From assembly GCA_021156365.1 (NCBI GenBank), contig JAJNDK010000007.1, forward strand, positions 1-64,000: a stretch of 64,000 nucleotides of DNA, read 5' to 3'. The DNA is from Bacteroidota bacterium. Its GTDB lineage: Bacteria; Bacteroidota; Bacteroidia; B-17B0; Aurantibacillaceae. Shown here piece after piece: positions 1 through 6,934 of the stretch; position 1 is the first letter of the stretch; each line of letters begins with the position of its first letter. The position numbers and the translations under genes are program-made. Below the pieces are notes generated by a model. That model worked only from the letters and a program-made list of their open reading frames with translations. It ran no database searches and was not told where the DNA came from.

Positions 1-61
1 CGGACGAGGGAATAGAAACATTAAGCAATAAATAAACAGGGTACGTTTAGATAGGTGAAGC

Positions 62-105
62 TCCGAAAGCCCGCCGAACGCAAGCCCCGAAACCGTTAGT
101 GAGCA
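62..105 (+). other. attC site, right half (site 1)
   Basis: Right arm of a cassette recombination site ending in the core GTTAGTG at 95-101. The complementary left arm is not found within the first 60 bases, so it probably lies outside the window. The call rests mainly on the match between this core and the first core of the attC at 649-735. Confidence 0.55.
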
Positions 106-146
106 TTCCTGTTGAAATATAAATTGACAATTTACCTGACAAAACT

Positions 147-644
147 ATGGCAATCCAATCAACCAAATACTTCGGAGAAATAGACATTGATAATACAAAC
201 GAATACTATGACTCGGAAATTACGCTGAATTTAAAACCCGTGGAAGTTACAATTGACTTCAACGTTTTAAGAAACATAGACAAAGAATATCTCAATCAGA
301 TTGAAATATACATTGACAGCCTAAAAACTCACGAAACAAGTATTCGAAATTTATTCCAAACTGATTTTAAGGAAAATGGATTTGCAAAAGCATATGTTGA
401 CGCGCTCATAGAATATCAAGACATGGAAGAACTCGAAGTCTTGACAGAGAAATCAAATGGCAATCTTAGTTTTGACGAAAAGTTACTGTCTGAACTTCAG
501 CTATTAAGGATTGTCATTTACCCCGACAAAGATGATAATGTTTTTGCCGTTTACGACTATACAATAAGCGAAGAAATAACCAACGATCTACTTGTAGTAA
601 TTGTATCGAAAGACGGAGGGATAAGACTGACAATAGAAAGTTAA
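147..644 (+). CDS. Cassette 1 protein, hypothetical (DUF2004-like)
   Basis: A 165-residue soluble acidic protein without signal peptide or membrane segment. It begins MAIQSTKYFGEIDIDN and continues with an EYYDSEITL stretch followed by beta-strand-like hydrophobic alternation. The FGEI..D....YYD opening resembles the DUF2004 family as I remember it; no function is known to me. It is the only gene in its cassette, starting 51 bases after the cassette's recombination point and ending 4 bases before the next attC, the tight packing typical of gene cassettes. No own promoter is evident, so it may depend on an upstream promoter outside the window. Confidence 0.65.
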   Translation: MAIQSTKYFGEIDIDNTNEYYDSEITLNLKPVEVTIDFNVLRNIDKEYLNQIEIYIDSLKTHETSIRNLFQTDFKENGFAKAYVDALIEYQDMEELEVLTEKSNGNLSFDEKLLSELQLLRIVIYPDKDDNVFAVYDYTISEEITNDLLVVIVSKDGGIRLTIES

Positions 645-648
645 GTAA

Positions 649-735
649 CGCCCACTAACAGCATGCAAGCGCCAAGCGGCGAAAAATTATTATATTTGAG
701 AACGCCGCCTGCGCCTGCACGCGAAACGTTGGGCG
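649..735 (+). other. attC site (site 2)
   Basis: An 87-base imperfect palindrome closing cassette 1. The left arm (GCCCACTAACAGC.TGCAAGCGCC.AGCGGCG) pairs with the right arm (CGCCGCCTGCGCCTGCACGCGAAACGTTGGGC) with several unpaired bases, around an AT-rich loop. First core GCCCACTAAC at 650-659, last core GTTGGGC at 728-734; the expected cut lies between 728 and 729. Confidence 0.8.
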
Positions 736-740
736 AAATT

Positions 741-1601
741 ATGAAATATCCTATACCATATAGAAAAATTGACAAATGGGGCTTTTCAGACCCTGAGAAG
801 TCTATACTTATTGACTGTATTTATGATGACGTTGTGTTTCCATTTAGCGAAGAAAATTTTAATCTCGCCCTTGTAAAACTTTCTGACAAAATCTGTTGGA
901 TAAACACAAATGGAAAGCAGATATCGCCTCTTGCTGACAACGTATTTCCATTCACCCAAAAAGAAATATCGTTGATAATTATTGATAAGGAAAACTTTAA
1001 TAAAAGACAAACGACTGAGAATTGTTTATTCATAAATCGATTTGGCGAAAGTGTATTTAAAATTCAAGCAATAACTGCAAATGGTTTTCAAAATGACAAG
1101 TGCATTGTTTATTTTCCAAACAATAATTATGGTGCTATAAATTCAAAAGGAGAAATTGTTGTTGAACCAAAATTTGACAATTTTGAAGCTATTTGGAATG
1201 AAACAGGGCGACCATATTTTTATGATAGAAATGAAAAGCCTAAGAAAAATCAAGGGTTGATAAAATTTGAAAAAGATAGATACTTTGGGTTTAAAGACAT
1301 TGATGAAAATGTGATTTTAACAGCAAATTATTTTTTTGCCAGTGAGTATAATGAGGGGGCTTGTATTGTCGCAAAAAATTCCAAAAAGTTTTATCATATT
1401 GACATAAGAGGACAACGACTTTACAACAAAGAATACTACTTCGGATTTAATTACGAATATGAAATTGCAAAAGTAGTAACCGACATGCCAAACGTTGACC
1501 CATTTGTACATACACGATGGGGAGTTGACTACTATATTCCAGAAAGCTCAAAATGGGGGTTTATTGATAAAAAGGGAAATGAATTTTGGGAAGACGATTA
1601 A
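741..1601 (+). CDS. Cassette 2 protein, WG-repeat protein
   Basis: A 286-residue protein with WG (KWG) repeats: DKWGFSDPEKSILIDCIYDD near the start, a NNYGAINSKGEIVVEPKFDN unit near residue 130, a YFGFKDIDENVILTANYFF unit near 180, and a closing SKWGFIDKKGNEF. These beta-rich units (about 30 residues) are common in Bacteroidota proteins of unknown role. There is no signal peptide, so it probably acts in the cytoplasm. ATG at 741 was chosen because an upstream in-frame start at 663 would lie inside the attC palindrome. It sits 12 bases after the cassette recombination point and ends at the next attC. The sequence is AT-rich compared with the chromosomal genes to the right. Confidence 0.75.
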   Translation: MKYPIPYRKIDKWGFSDPEKSILIDCIYDDVVFPFSEENFNLALVKLSDKICWINTNGKQISPLADNVFPFTQKEISLIIIDKENFNKRQTTENCLFINRFGESVFKIQAITANGFQNDKCIVYFPNNNYGAINSKGEIVVEPKFDNFEAIWNETGRPYFYDRNEKPKKNQGLIKFEKDRYFGFKDIDENVILTANYFFASEYNEGACIVAKNSKKFYHIDIRGQRLYNKEYYFGFNYEYEIAKVVTDMPNVDPFVHTRWGVDYYIPESSKWGFIDKKGNEFWEDD

Positions 1602-1602
1602 C

Positions 1603-1740
1603 TTCGCCCAACATCGTATTGGCAATAGTGGGGCTGACAGTTGCAAACTCAACATTTGTAATTCTATTGAGCATTTGTGCAAATGTTGGGCTGACGTTTT
1701 TCAAATGCCCCACCACCGCCAATACGTAAACCGTTAGGGG
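1603..1740 (+). other. attC site (site 3)
   Basis: A 138-base imperfect palindrome closing cassette 2. Outer arms CGCCCAAC.TCGTATTGGC...GTGGGGC (from 1605) pair with GCCCCAC..CGCCAATACG....GTTAGGGG (to 1740). An inner inverted repeat CAACATTTG / CAAATGTTG extends the hairpin. The size is in the range of the long VCR-type sites. Expected cut between 1733 and 1734. Confidence 0.8.
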
Positions 1741-1755
1741 TAATTTATACGAACG

Positions 1756-2270
1756 ATGAAACTATTTACAATTCTTACTTTTTTGCTAGGCTTCGCTTCA
1801 TGTAATACTTCAAATTTCAACGAAGCGGACGCGAATAAATTTGTTGTTTTGAGTCAAGACGACCTAAATATGTATGATGGTCTTAAAATGAAATCTTGTC
1901 AGACCTGACTCTAATTAGAAAAGAAGCGAAAACTTTGAACTACGCGCCTGACACTACTTTTCTTGGCACTAACAGTTACTACTTATATCAAATTGACAAG
2001 AAAAGCTATGAACCTTTAATCGAAAAGCTCAAAACCAGGAATATTTATATTGACGATATAAATACGACCTACGATGGTACTCTGGAATTTCGTTTAAAAG
2101 AAAATACTGACGAAAGAAATCTACCACATTTCAGCTATACTCATTCATTAGTATACAAACCAGGGGCTCAATACATACCTCCATACTCTGGCCAGATTGA
2201 GGTATTAAAAGATTCAATATTAAATGAGAAATGGAGCTATATATATTACAAAGCCCAAGTCGGACACTAA
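1756..2270 (+). pseudogene. Cassette 3 lipoprotein gene, apparently frameshifted
   Basis: The 5' reading frame (1756-1908, 50 codons) starts MKLFTILTFLLGFASCN, a lipoprotein signal with an FASC lipobox, and stops at TGA 1906-1908. A second frame, open from 1887 and running to 2270, continues with SDLTLIRKEAKTLNYAPDTT and carries the rest of the protein (about 120 residues). The frames overlap over about 20 bases rich in A runs (1884-1895), where one indel would join them into one lipoprotein of about 170 residues. The second frame has no ATG near its start. I do not recognise the family. Either the gene is broken or the assembly has an indel here. Confidence 0.6.
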
Positions 2271-2274
2271 AAAC

Positions 2275-2364
2275 TACCGCTAACACGGGTTTTGCGTTAG
2301 CGGGCGGACAGCGCAGGTATGAACATTAATTGTTTTAGCTCGCAAAAAACCTGTTGGTTTAGCG
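2275..2364 (+). other. attC site (site 4), last of the array
   Basis: A 90-base imperfect palindrome closing cassette 3. The left arm CCGCTAACACGGGTTTTGCG (2278-2297) pairs with the right arm CTCGCAAAAAACCTGTTGG followed by TTTAGCG, with small bulges. First core ACCGCTAAC, last core GTTGGTT at 2353-2359. No further partner for this core is found to the right, so this is the end of the array. Confidence 0.72.
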
Positions 2365-2530
2365 AAGTTTGTTGTGTTTTAAAACAATCTGGCTGTAATT
2401 TAACTAATTGATAATTAAATAGTTGAATCAAAAAGTGAGCGAAAATACGCTGAAAAACTGCTCACTCCATAGCTCACAATATATTTGATTTTTGATGTAT
2501 TTTTTTGTGCCAGGAACAGGCATAAAATAC

Positions 2531-2557
2531 AAAAACCCCTTGGTTTACAAGGGGTTT
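2531..2557 (-). terminator. Terminator of the tmRNA gene
   Basis: Read on the minus strand: AAACCCCTTG, a short TAAA loop, CCAAGGGGTTTTTG, a strong hairpin ending in a T run about 35 bases past the tmRNA 3' end. Between this and the last attC (2365-2530) I see no gene, only AT-rich sequence with a 7-bp inverted repeat (AGTGAGC 2434-2440 / GCTCACT 2460-2466). Confidence 0.8.
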
Positions 2558-2591
2558 AGGGTTCTTTGACGGTGTTTACCATCTTAGGTTG

Positions 2592-2956
2592 TGGACCCGG
2601 AGAGATTCGAACTCTCGTCCAAACAAGGAAATACTAAGCTTTCTTCACGTTTAGAACTTATTTGGTTGTCGGTCTACCCCAGGCATAAATTCAAACCAAA
2701 GGTAAACGTAGATGTAAATATTGTTTCAGTTAACATCATCACTGAAACAACCTGCCATTTTACGATGCAGGATCCTTGTCGCTAGGCAGAGGCGCTACAA
2801 GGGCTGCAAAGGTTGCTAAATCTTAGATTAAGCAGCCATAGCGTAAGAATTCTCTTCGCCAGATAATAGTTTGAGAGTTAGGATTAACGTGCCATATTCC
2901 CAATACACGACGTGCTTACTTAATAGATGCGCTCGCTGTCAAAACCGGGCGGGCCC
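2592..2956 (-). ncRNA. ssrA: Transfer-messenger RNA (tmRNA)
   Basis: The 5' end GGGCCCG (2956-2950) pairs with the 3' acceptor strand CGGGTCC (one G-U pair), followed by discriminator A at 2592; the next bases are not CCA, so CCA would be added after transcription. The T arm GAGAG-TTCGAAT-CTCTC lies just before the 3' acceptor strand. The tag reading frame (2860-2828) begins with resume codon GGC and reads GEENSYAMAA followed by TAA, a typical Bacteroidota tag ending. The length of 365 bases is usual. tmRNA with SmpB releases stalled ribosomes and tags the unfinished peptide for proteolysis. The gene directly adjoins the end of the cassette array. Confidence 0.96.
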
Positions 2957-3045
2957 ATAATTCAGTTTCAATGAACTAAGGGCAAAGATACGAATAAAAA
3001 AAGCCGGTAGCACTCCTATTTGCATATTTTGTAAATTTGCAGCCT

Positions 3046-3474
3046 ATGCATCCAGGTGATTTCAAACATCAGTTCCCCATCCAGCTACGCTTTATCGATA
3101 TCGATAAGCTCGGACACGTAAACAACGCCGTGTACCATTCCTATTTCGAAATGGCGCGTGTAGCCTATTTCGATGATCTCTTAGGTGATCGTGTCGACTG
3201 GAAAGCCAAAGGAATGATCCTCGCCAAAGCCTTAGTGGATTTTAAAATTCCCGTTCGGCTGAGTGATAAAATAACCTGTTACACCAAAGTAAGCAGGATC
3301 GGCACCAAAAGCTTCGACCTGAGCAACCTCCTTGTGAAAGCCGGCCCCGAAGGACAGGAGCTGATTGCGGCAGAGGCGGTGTATACGATCGTTTGTATGA
3401 ATTATGAAACGCAGCAGACGATCGTCATCCCTGATAACTGGCTGGAAGCGATCCGGGCGTTTGAAGGAATGTAA
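3046..3474 (+). CDS. Acyl-CoA thioesterase, 4HBT hotdog family
   Basis: A 142-residue single hotdog-fold protein. The motif RFIDIDKLGHVNNAVYHSYFE (about residues 16-36) is the FcbC/YbgC-type 4HBT signature, with the Asp of IDIDKLGHVNN as the usual catalytic acid. Such enzymes hydrolyse acyl-CoA or acyl-ACP thioesters; the substrate cannot be read from sequence. A -7 box TAAATTTG (3032-3039) ends only 6 bases before ATG 3046, so the mRNA may be leaderless. A weak in-frame TTG upstream (3037) falls inside that box and is rejected. A second, different 4HBT protein lies at 59877-60293. It converges on nth, stops 4 bases apart. Confidence 0.88.
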   Translation: MHPGDFKHQFPIQLRFIDIDKLGHVNNAVYHSYFEMARVAYFDDLLGDRVDWKAKGMILAKALVDFKIPVRLSDKITCYTKVSRIGTKSFDLSNLLVKAGPEGQELIAAEAVYTIVCMNYETQQTIVIPDNWLEAIRAFEGM

Positions 3475-3478
3475 AAAA

Positions 3479-4153
3479 CTATCCGAGTTTTGGTAATACC
3501 GGTGCAACGCCTGTTTTTATGAGGGTAGTATAATACTTGCACCATTGTGTAAGCGGACATTTATCACATTGCGGATTCCGTGCCAGGCAAACATAACGCC
3601 CGTGCAGGATGAGCCAGTGATGCGCACGCGGCACTAATTTTTCAGGAATGAACTTCATCAGTTGCATCTCCGTTTGCAAAGGAGTTTTGGCATTGGTCGT
3701 TAAGCCGATGCGTGCCGACACCCTGAAAACATGCGTATCCACTGCCATTGCAGGTTTATCATAAACAACGGAAATTATCACATTTGCTGTTTTCCTGCCC
3801 ACACCGGGCAGTTTTATTAAGTCTTCTACTGTCGATGGAACTTCTCCCCTGAAATCTTTTTGCAGCATCTGTGCCATGCCCACTAAGTGTTTTGCTTTAT
3901 TGTTCGGGTAACTGATGCTGCGGATATAACTAAAGACCGTATCGGAATTGGAAGCGGCAAGTGTATCCACATCCGGGAATGCTTCGAAGAGGGCAGGAGT
4001 GACCATGTTCACGCGCTTATCGGTACACTGTGCCGAAAGGATTACTGCTACTAACAATTCGTAGGGATTGCCATATCTGAGCTCCGTTTCTGCAATCGGT
4101 ACATGCTCTTCGAAGTAAGCCAGCACATGTTTGTATCGTTCCGCCTTTGTCAT
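3479..4153 (-). CDS. nth: Endonuclease III, DNA glycosylase/AP lyase
   Basis: A 224-residue base-excision repair enzyme that removes oxidised pyrimidines and nicks at abasic sites. The helix-hairpin-helix LPGVGRKTA (115-123) carries the catalytic Lys121; the conserved Asp139 lies in the AVDTHVFRV motif. The C-terminal 4Fe-4S loop is complete with C-x6-C-x2-C-x5-C spacing (CLARNPQC..C.....C). The length matches the family (E. coli 211). A -7 box TAACTTTG (minus strand, 4165-4158) ends only 4 bases before the ATG, so the transcript may begin at the start codon. Confidence 0.96.
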   Translation of the reverse strand: MTKAERYKHVLAYFEEHVPIAETELRYGNPYELLVAVILSAQCTDKRVNMVTPALFEAFPDVDTLAASNSDTVFSYIRSISYPNNKAKHLVGMAQMLQKDFRGEVPSTVEDLIKLPGVGRKTANVIISVVYDKPAMAVDTHVFRVSARIGLTTNAKTPLQTEMQLMKFIPEKLVPRAHHWLILHGRYVCLARNPQCDKCPLTQWCKYYTTLIKTGVAPVLPKLG

Positions 4154-4243
4154 TTTTCAAAGTTAATTGTTTTCGCGCTTGTTTTAAAATTAACACAAGC
4201 TGGCACCAATCTTGTTTCGAACGGAATGCAAAAATACCGGTCT

Positions 4244-5062
4244 ATGAAAAATATATTACTTCTCATCTTTCTTCTTAGTGTTTCCTCTCTCGCAGCACAG
4301 CAGCCGATAAATCCCAAAGCGCCGAAAATACAGTTCGATCAGGAAACACTCGATTACGGAACGATCGAATATGGCTCGAGCGGACACAGGGAGCTGAAGA
4401 TAACGAACATAGGGAAAGAACCGCTTATTATCAGCGCTGTATATGGAAGTGACGGAGGCTTTTATGTACATTCATTTTCGAAAGAACCGGTCGCTCCGGG
4501 AAAATCAACAGTCATAAAATTCAATTACGATACCAAACGGTACGGCAGTTTTACACGTTCAATAACGGTGATCTCCAATGCAGATGAGCCTTCAAAGACC
4601 ATCGTAGCAAAAGGACAAGTGCGGATACCGGCAGTTAAAGATTCTGTAGTTATTCAACAAAAAGCAGCAGAGCCGGTCTTTCCTCCTGTCAATCCGAATG
4701 CACCGAAGATCCAGTTCGATCCGGAAATACTGGATTACGGTACGATTGAAAAAGACGCAAATGGTATGCGGGAAATAAAATGTACCAATACCGGAAAAGA
4801 ACCGCTGATCCTGATCGATGTAAAAACGAGCTGTGGTTGCCTTGTAGCAAGTTATCCAAAGGAACCTTTAGCTGCCGGCAAATCCTGTATCATCCAAGTA
4901 AAGTACGATACCAAACGTACAGGCCCTTTTCAAAAAACGATCACCGTTATTTCCAATACGGAAGAAAAAACACATGTCATTAAAGTAAAAGGTGTGGTGA
5001 ATCCTCCGCTGGTTGAAGAGGTGATCCAGCGGCCAAACGACAATGTGAAGGGAAAGGATTGA
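4244..5062 (+). CDS. Secreted protein with two DUF1573 (Ig-like) repeats
   Basis: A 272-residue protein with a signal peptide (MKNILLLIFLLSVSSLAAQ) and two tandem DUF1573 units of about 110 residues, each opening with PKIQFD.E.LDYGTIE and followed by KEPLI. The second unit has the family's typical SCGC motif (VKTSCGCLVASYPKEPLA.GKS); the first has lost both cysteines (VYGSDGGFYVHSFSKEPVA). ATG 4244 was chosen because the frame is open further upstream but only this start gives a signal peptide. These small ASPM/SPD-2/Hydin-like domains are very common in Bacteroidota and have no assigned function. The protein probably acts in the periplasm. Confidence 0.85.
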   Translation: MKNILLLIFLLSVSSLAAQQPINPKAPKIQFDQETLDYGTIEYGSSGHRELKITNIGKEPLIISAVYGSDGGFYVHSFSKEPVAPGKSTVIKFNYDTKRYGSFTRSITVISNADEPSKTIVAKGQVRIPAVKDSVVIQQKAAEPVFPPVNPNAPKIQFDPEILDYGTIEKDANGMREIKCTNTGKEPLILIDVKTSCGCLVASYPKEPLAAGKSCIIQVKYDTKRTGPFQKTITVISNTEEKTHVIKVKGVVNPPLVEEVIQRPNDNVKGKD

Positions 5063-5067
5063 TCATT

Positions 5068-5370
5068 TTATAAATGCTGGCCCCTGTTGGCTTTGTTCGC
5101 TCTCTTTTTGCTTTTCTTCATGCGTTTCTGCACACCCTTGGTCTGGATGCGTTTGTGATGCGCTTTGATGGCTTTTTTATTCGCCTTTTCCAGCTTCCTT
5201 TTTTCTTTCAGTTCTTTTCGCGCGGCTCTTGCTTTGGATCGTTTGATAGCACGACCCATGCTTTTGTTGGTGCCTCCGGGTCCGGTTCCTGCCTGTTCCT
5301 GGGCTACAGCATTCGAAGCTAAAAGGCTGAGAACAAAAGAGAGAACAAGTATCAATAAACTACGTTTCAT
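5068..5370 (-). CDS. Small secreted lysine/arginine-rich protein
   Basis: A 100-residue protein with a signal peptide (MKRSLLILVLSFVLSLLASNAVAQ) followed by a very basic mature part (KRSKARAARKELKEKRKLEKANKK and more), with predicted helix and no domain I recognise. Its ATG overlaps the TGA of the upstream dCMP deaminase gene (ATGA, 5370-5367), so the two are probably translationally coupled. Similar short basic secreted proteins are common in Bacteroidota but have no known role. It could bind nucleic acid or polyanions in the envelope; that is only a guess from charge. Confidence 0.7.
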   Translation of the reverse strand: MKRSLLILVLSFVLSLLASNAVAQEQAGTGPGGTNKSMGRAIKRSKARAARKELKEKRKLEKANKKAIKAHHKRIQTKGVQKRMKKSKKRANKANRGQHL

Positions 5371-5846
5371 ATAGCAGCAGGTATTGCAGGTTTTTTTGTA
5401 TAGCGTACAACATCCACGCCGAATTTTTTAAGGAAATCCACGCCTTCGTCGCTTGCTATCTTTTTGTATTCGGCATAGGAATGCATATAATACACTTTGC
5501 GGATCCCCACAGAAAAAATCACACGTGCACAGGCGATGCAGGGCGATAAGGTTACATAAAGCGTAGAACCCTCGATAGAGAAATTATTTTTGGCAGCATA
5601 CAGGATCGCATTCTGTTCGGCATGCAGTGCGAGCGAGCAGCTTCCTTTGCTGTCGCGTGGGCAGCCTTCTCCCGGCCATTCCTCGTCGCAGTTGTGTGTT
5701 CCGGCAGGCGGACCATTGTAGCCCAGCGACACAATGCGTGTATCTTTTGTAAGAACGGCCCCTACCTGCGCTTTCACACAGTGTGAGCGTTTGGCAAGGT
5801 TTTCGGCCAGTTCCATATAAATATCATCAAACGACGGTTTGCTCAT
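5367..5846 (-). CDS. dCMP deaminase (cytidine/deoxycytidylate deaminase family)
   Basis: A 159-residue zinc deaminase converting dCMP to dUMP, feeding dTTP synthesis. The zinc site is complete: HAE (His75, Glu77) and PCIAC (Cys103, Cys106); a second Cys/His-rich segment (THNCDEEWPGEGCPRDSKGSC) is typical of the ComEB/dCMP-deaminase subgroup. I chose MSKPSFDDIY at 5846 over an in-frame ATG 15 bases upstream, which would overlap the end of the preceding gene (5852). It sits in the middle of a three-gene minus-strand run; the downstream small basic protein gene overlaps it by 4 bases. Confidence 0.9.
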   Translation of the reverse strand: MSKPSFDDIYMELAENLAKRSHCVKAQVGAVLTKDTRIVSLGYNGPPAGTHNCDEEWPGEGCPRDSKGSCSLALHAEQNAILYAAKNNFSIEGSTLYVTLSPCIACARVIFSVGIRKVYYMHSYAEYKKIASDEGVDFLKKFGVDVVRYTKKPAIPAAI

Positions 5847-5851
5847 TTTTT

Positions 5852-6220
5852 CTACTTCCACTCGATTTTTACTTTTTTCCCTACTACAAAATTCGGCTGT
5901 TTCTTCCCGTTGATCGTGATATTGGAGGTTTCTTTGATTATTTTAAATGTAAGCGTTTTGCCTTTCACGCCCGTCAGCGAAATATCGCCGATGCCCATCC
6001 AGCCGCTGGAGATCGTGAGGCCAAAAGGATTCTTGGTGCCGGAGATATCTTTTGAAATGCTGCAGGTATCTGTTTTCAAAGGCAGGGGCTCTATCGCGTC
6101 GGCTTTTACCGTAAATATTTTGCCGCTCACCGCAGCGATCACACCGGTTATTTCTTTTTGTGCCAAAGCAGCGCCGGAAAAACAAAGGAATAAACAGCAG
6201 ACGAGGATCGTTTTTTTCAT
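5852..6220 (-). CDS. Secreted hypothetical protein
   Basis: A 122-residue protein with a signal peptide (MKKTILVCCLFLCFSGAALAQ) and a beta-rich mature part, possibly an OB-like or small barrel fold judging from the repeated KITGVI/VSGKIFTVKAD and VVGKKVKIEWK strands. I do not recognise the family. It heads the operon with dCMP deaminase and the basic secreted peptide, 5 bases before the deaminase start. No promoter with both boxes was found in front of it. Confidence 0.65.
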   Translation of the reverse strand: MKKTILVCCLFLCFSGAALAQKEITGVIAAVSGKIFTVKADAIEPLPLKTDTCSISKDISGTKNPFGLTISSGWMGIGDISLTGVKGKTLTFKIIKETSNITINGKKQPNFVVGKKVKIEWK

Positions 6221-6301
6221 AAGGCTTGTTTCAGGTTGAAAAATAATGGGCTGATATATAGTTGTTTATGTATTATTTTTTGATTAAAAAATAATTTTTC
6301 T

Positions 6302-6331
6302 TTTGATTGATACTTAATCTTTGTATTTTTG
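6302..6331 (+). promoter_or_regulatory. Bacteroidota-type promoter
   Basis: -33 element TTTG (6302-6305) and -7 element TATTTTTG (6324-6331) with 18 bases between them, matching the Bacteroidota vegetative consensus (TTTG, 17-23 bases, TAnnTTTG). Transcription should start near 6337, about 10 bases before the ATG at 6347. Confidence 0.65.
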
Positions 6332-6346
6332 TTGAACAATTACATC

Positions 6347-6799
6347 ATGACAATCAAAGCCACCACATACCGCACTATTAATTTGCCATCCCTCCAGGTT
6401 ATGGGCATTAAAGTTAATCGTTTTCCGGAAGATGTGCAATCTACTTTTGATTCTTTGGAAAAAAAGATCCTAAAAAAGTCGCAGCGGAAGATGCTGGGTG
6501 CTTTGAATGTGAGTAATGACATACCGGAGTACAAGGCCTGCATTGAGCAGTCGGAGATCGATAACCCGGATTTCCTGGGGCTCGAGTCCTATATGCTGCC
6601 CGGCGGAAAGTACATCAGCGGCAAGCTGATCAACTGGACGCTGAATACACATCTGATCAAGGAAATGTTCGGGGAAATGAGCCATAAGTATCTCTTCGAT
6701 GCATCCCGCCCCCAGCTGGAGTATTACAAAAGCAAGCGGGAGCTGATACTGATGCTGCCGATCGTGCCCCGGGAAGAACAATTAAAATTCAGTTTTTAA
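6347..6799 (+). CDS. Hypothetical protein, possible GyrI-like effector-binding domain
   Basis: A 150-residue soluble protein. The start (YRTINLPSLQVMGIKVN) and the later YMLPGGKYISGKLINW segment resemble the two halves of the GyrI/AraC effector-binding fold, but the match is from memory and weak. There is no DNA-binding domain and no signal peptide. It has a good Bacteroidota promoter close to its start and is followed by a long hairpin that looks like a terminator, so it is probably transcribed alone. It lies just upstream of an S24-type regulator with a separate operator region. Confidence 0.55.
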   Translation: MTIKATTYRTINLPSLQVMGIKVNRFPEDVQSTFDSLEKKILKKSQRKMLGALNVSNDIPEYKACIEQSEIDNPDFLGLESYMLPGGKYISGKLINWTLNTHLIKEMFGEMSHKYLFDASRPQLEYYKSKRELILMLPIVPREEQLKFSF

Positions 6800-6879
6800 T
6801 TTGCCTTCGCCCCGTTCTTTTAAGAAAAAATTCCCGCCATGGTTTTTGATTTTGAATGGGATGGGGCAGGCAAATTTTT
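6800..6879 (+). terminator. Possible long terminator hairpin
   Basis: TTTGCCTTCGCCCC (6800-6813) pairs with GGGGCAGGCAAA (6863-6874), with a 2-base bulge, and the right arm runs straight into TTTTT. The loop is long (about 49 bases), so this is less certain than the other terminators. Confidence 0.45.
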
Positions 6880-6890
6880 AATAACATTGC

Positions 6891-6910
6891 ATGATCAGCA
6901 AATGATCAGC
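6891..6910 (+). promoter_or_regulatory. Candidate operator, tandem ATGATCAGC
   Basis: Two copies of ATGATCAGC (6891-6899 and 6902-6910), each holding the palindrome TGATCA, start 11 bases apart, one helical turn. They lie 25-45 bases before the start of the XRE/S24 regulator, where an autoregulated repressor would bind. Inference from position and symmetry only. Confidence 0.4.
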
Positions 6911-6934
6911 TAAATAAATTCAAAACATCAGCTT

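Larger units (their letters stand above)
96..2353 (+). mobile_element. Integron-type gene-cassette array, distal end (three cassettes)
   Basis: Three consecutive single-gene modules, all in the same direction, each followed by a long imperfect palindrome ending in a GTTRRR-like core. Cutting after the G of each core gives cassettes 96-728, 729-1733 and 1734-2353. Core matching supports this: the left core of cassette 1 (GTTAGTGAGC, 95-104) is the reverse complement of its own attC first core (GCCCACTAAC) at 9 of 10 bases; cassette 2 (GTTGGGCGAA, 728-737, versus TTCGCCCAAC, 1603-1612) matches 10 of 10; cassette 3 (GTTAGGGGTAA versus CTACCGCTAAC) matches 9 of 11. That is expected when each cassette was once a circle. 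No integrase or attI is visible; by cassette orientation they would lie to the left of the window. A CALIN (cassettes lacking an integrase) is the alternative. Confidence 0.8.

Noticed and set aside
663-740. Longer start for the WG-repeat gene
   Set aside because: The extra 26 codons fall wholly within the attC palindrome; ATG 741 is right after the recombination core.
1495-1737. Plus-strand ORF overlapping the WG-repeat gene end
   Set aside because: Out-of-frame reading of the gene end and of attC site 3.
2591-2785. Plus-strand ORF of 64 codons
   Set aside because: It is antisense to the tmRNA 3' half and has no start or family support.
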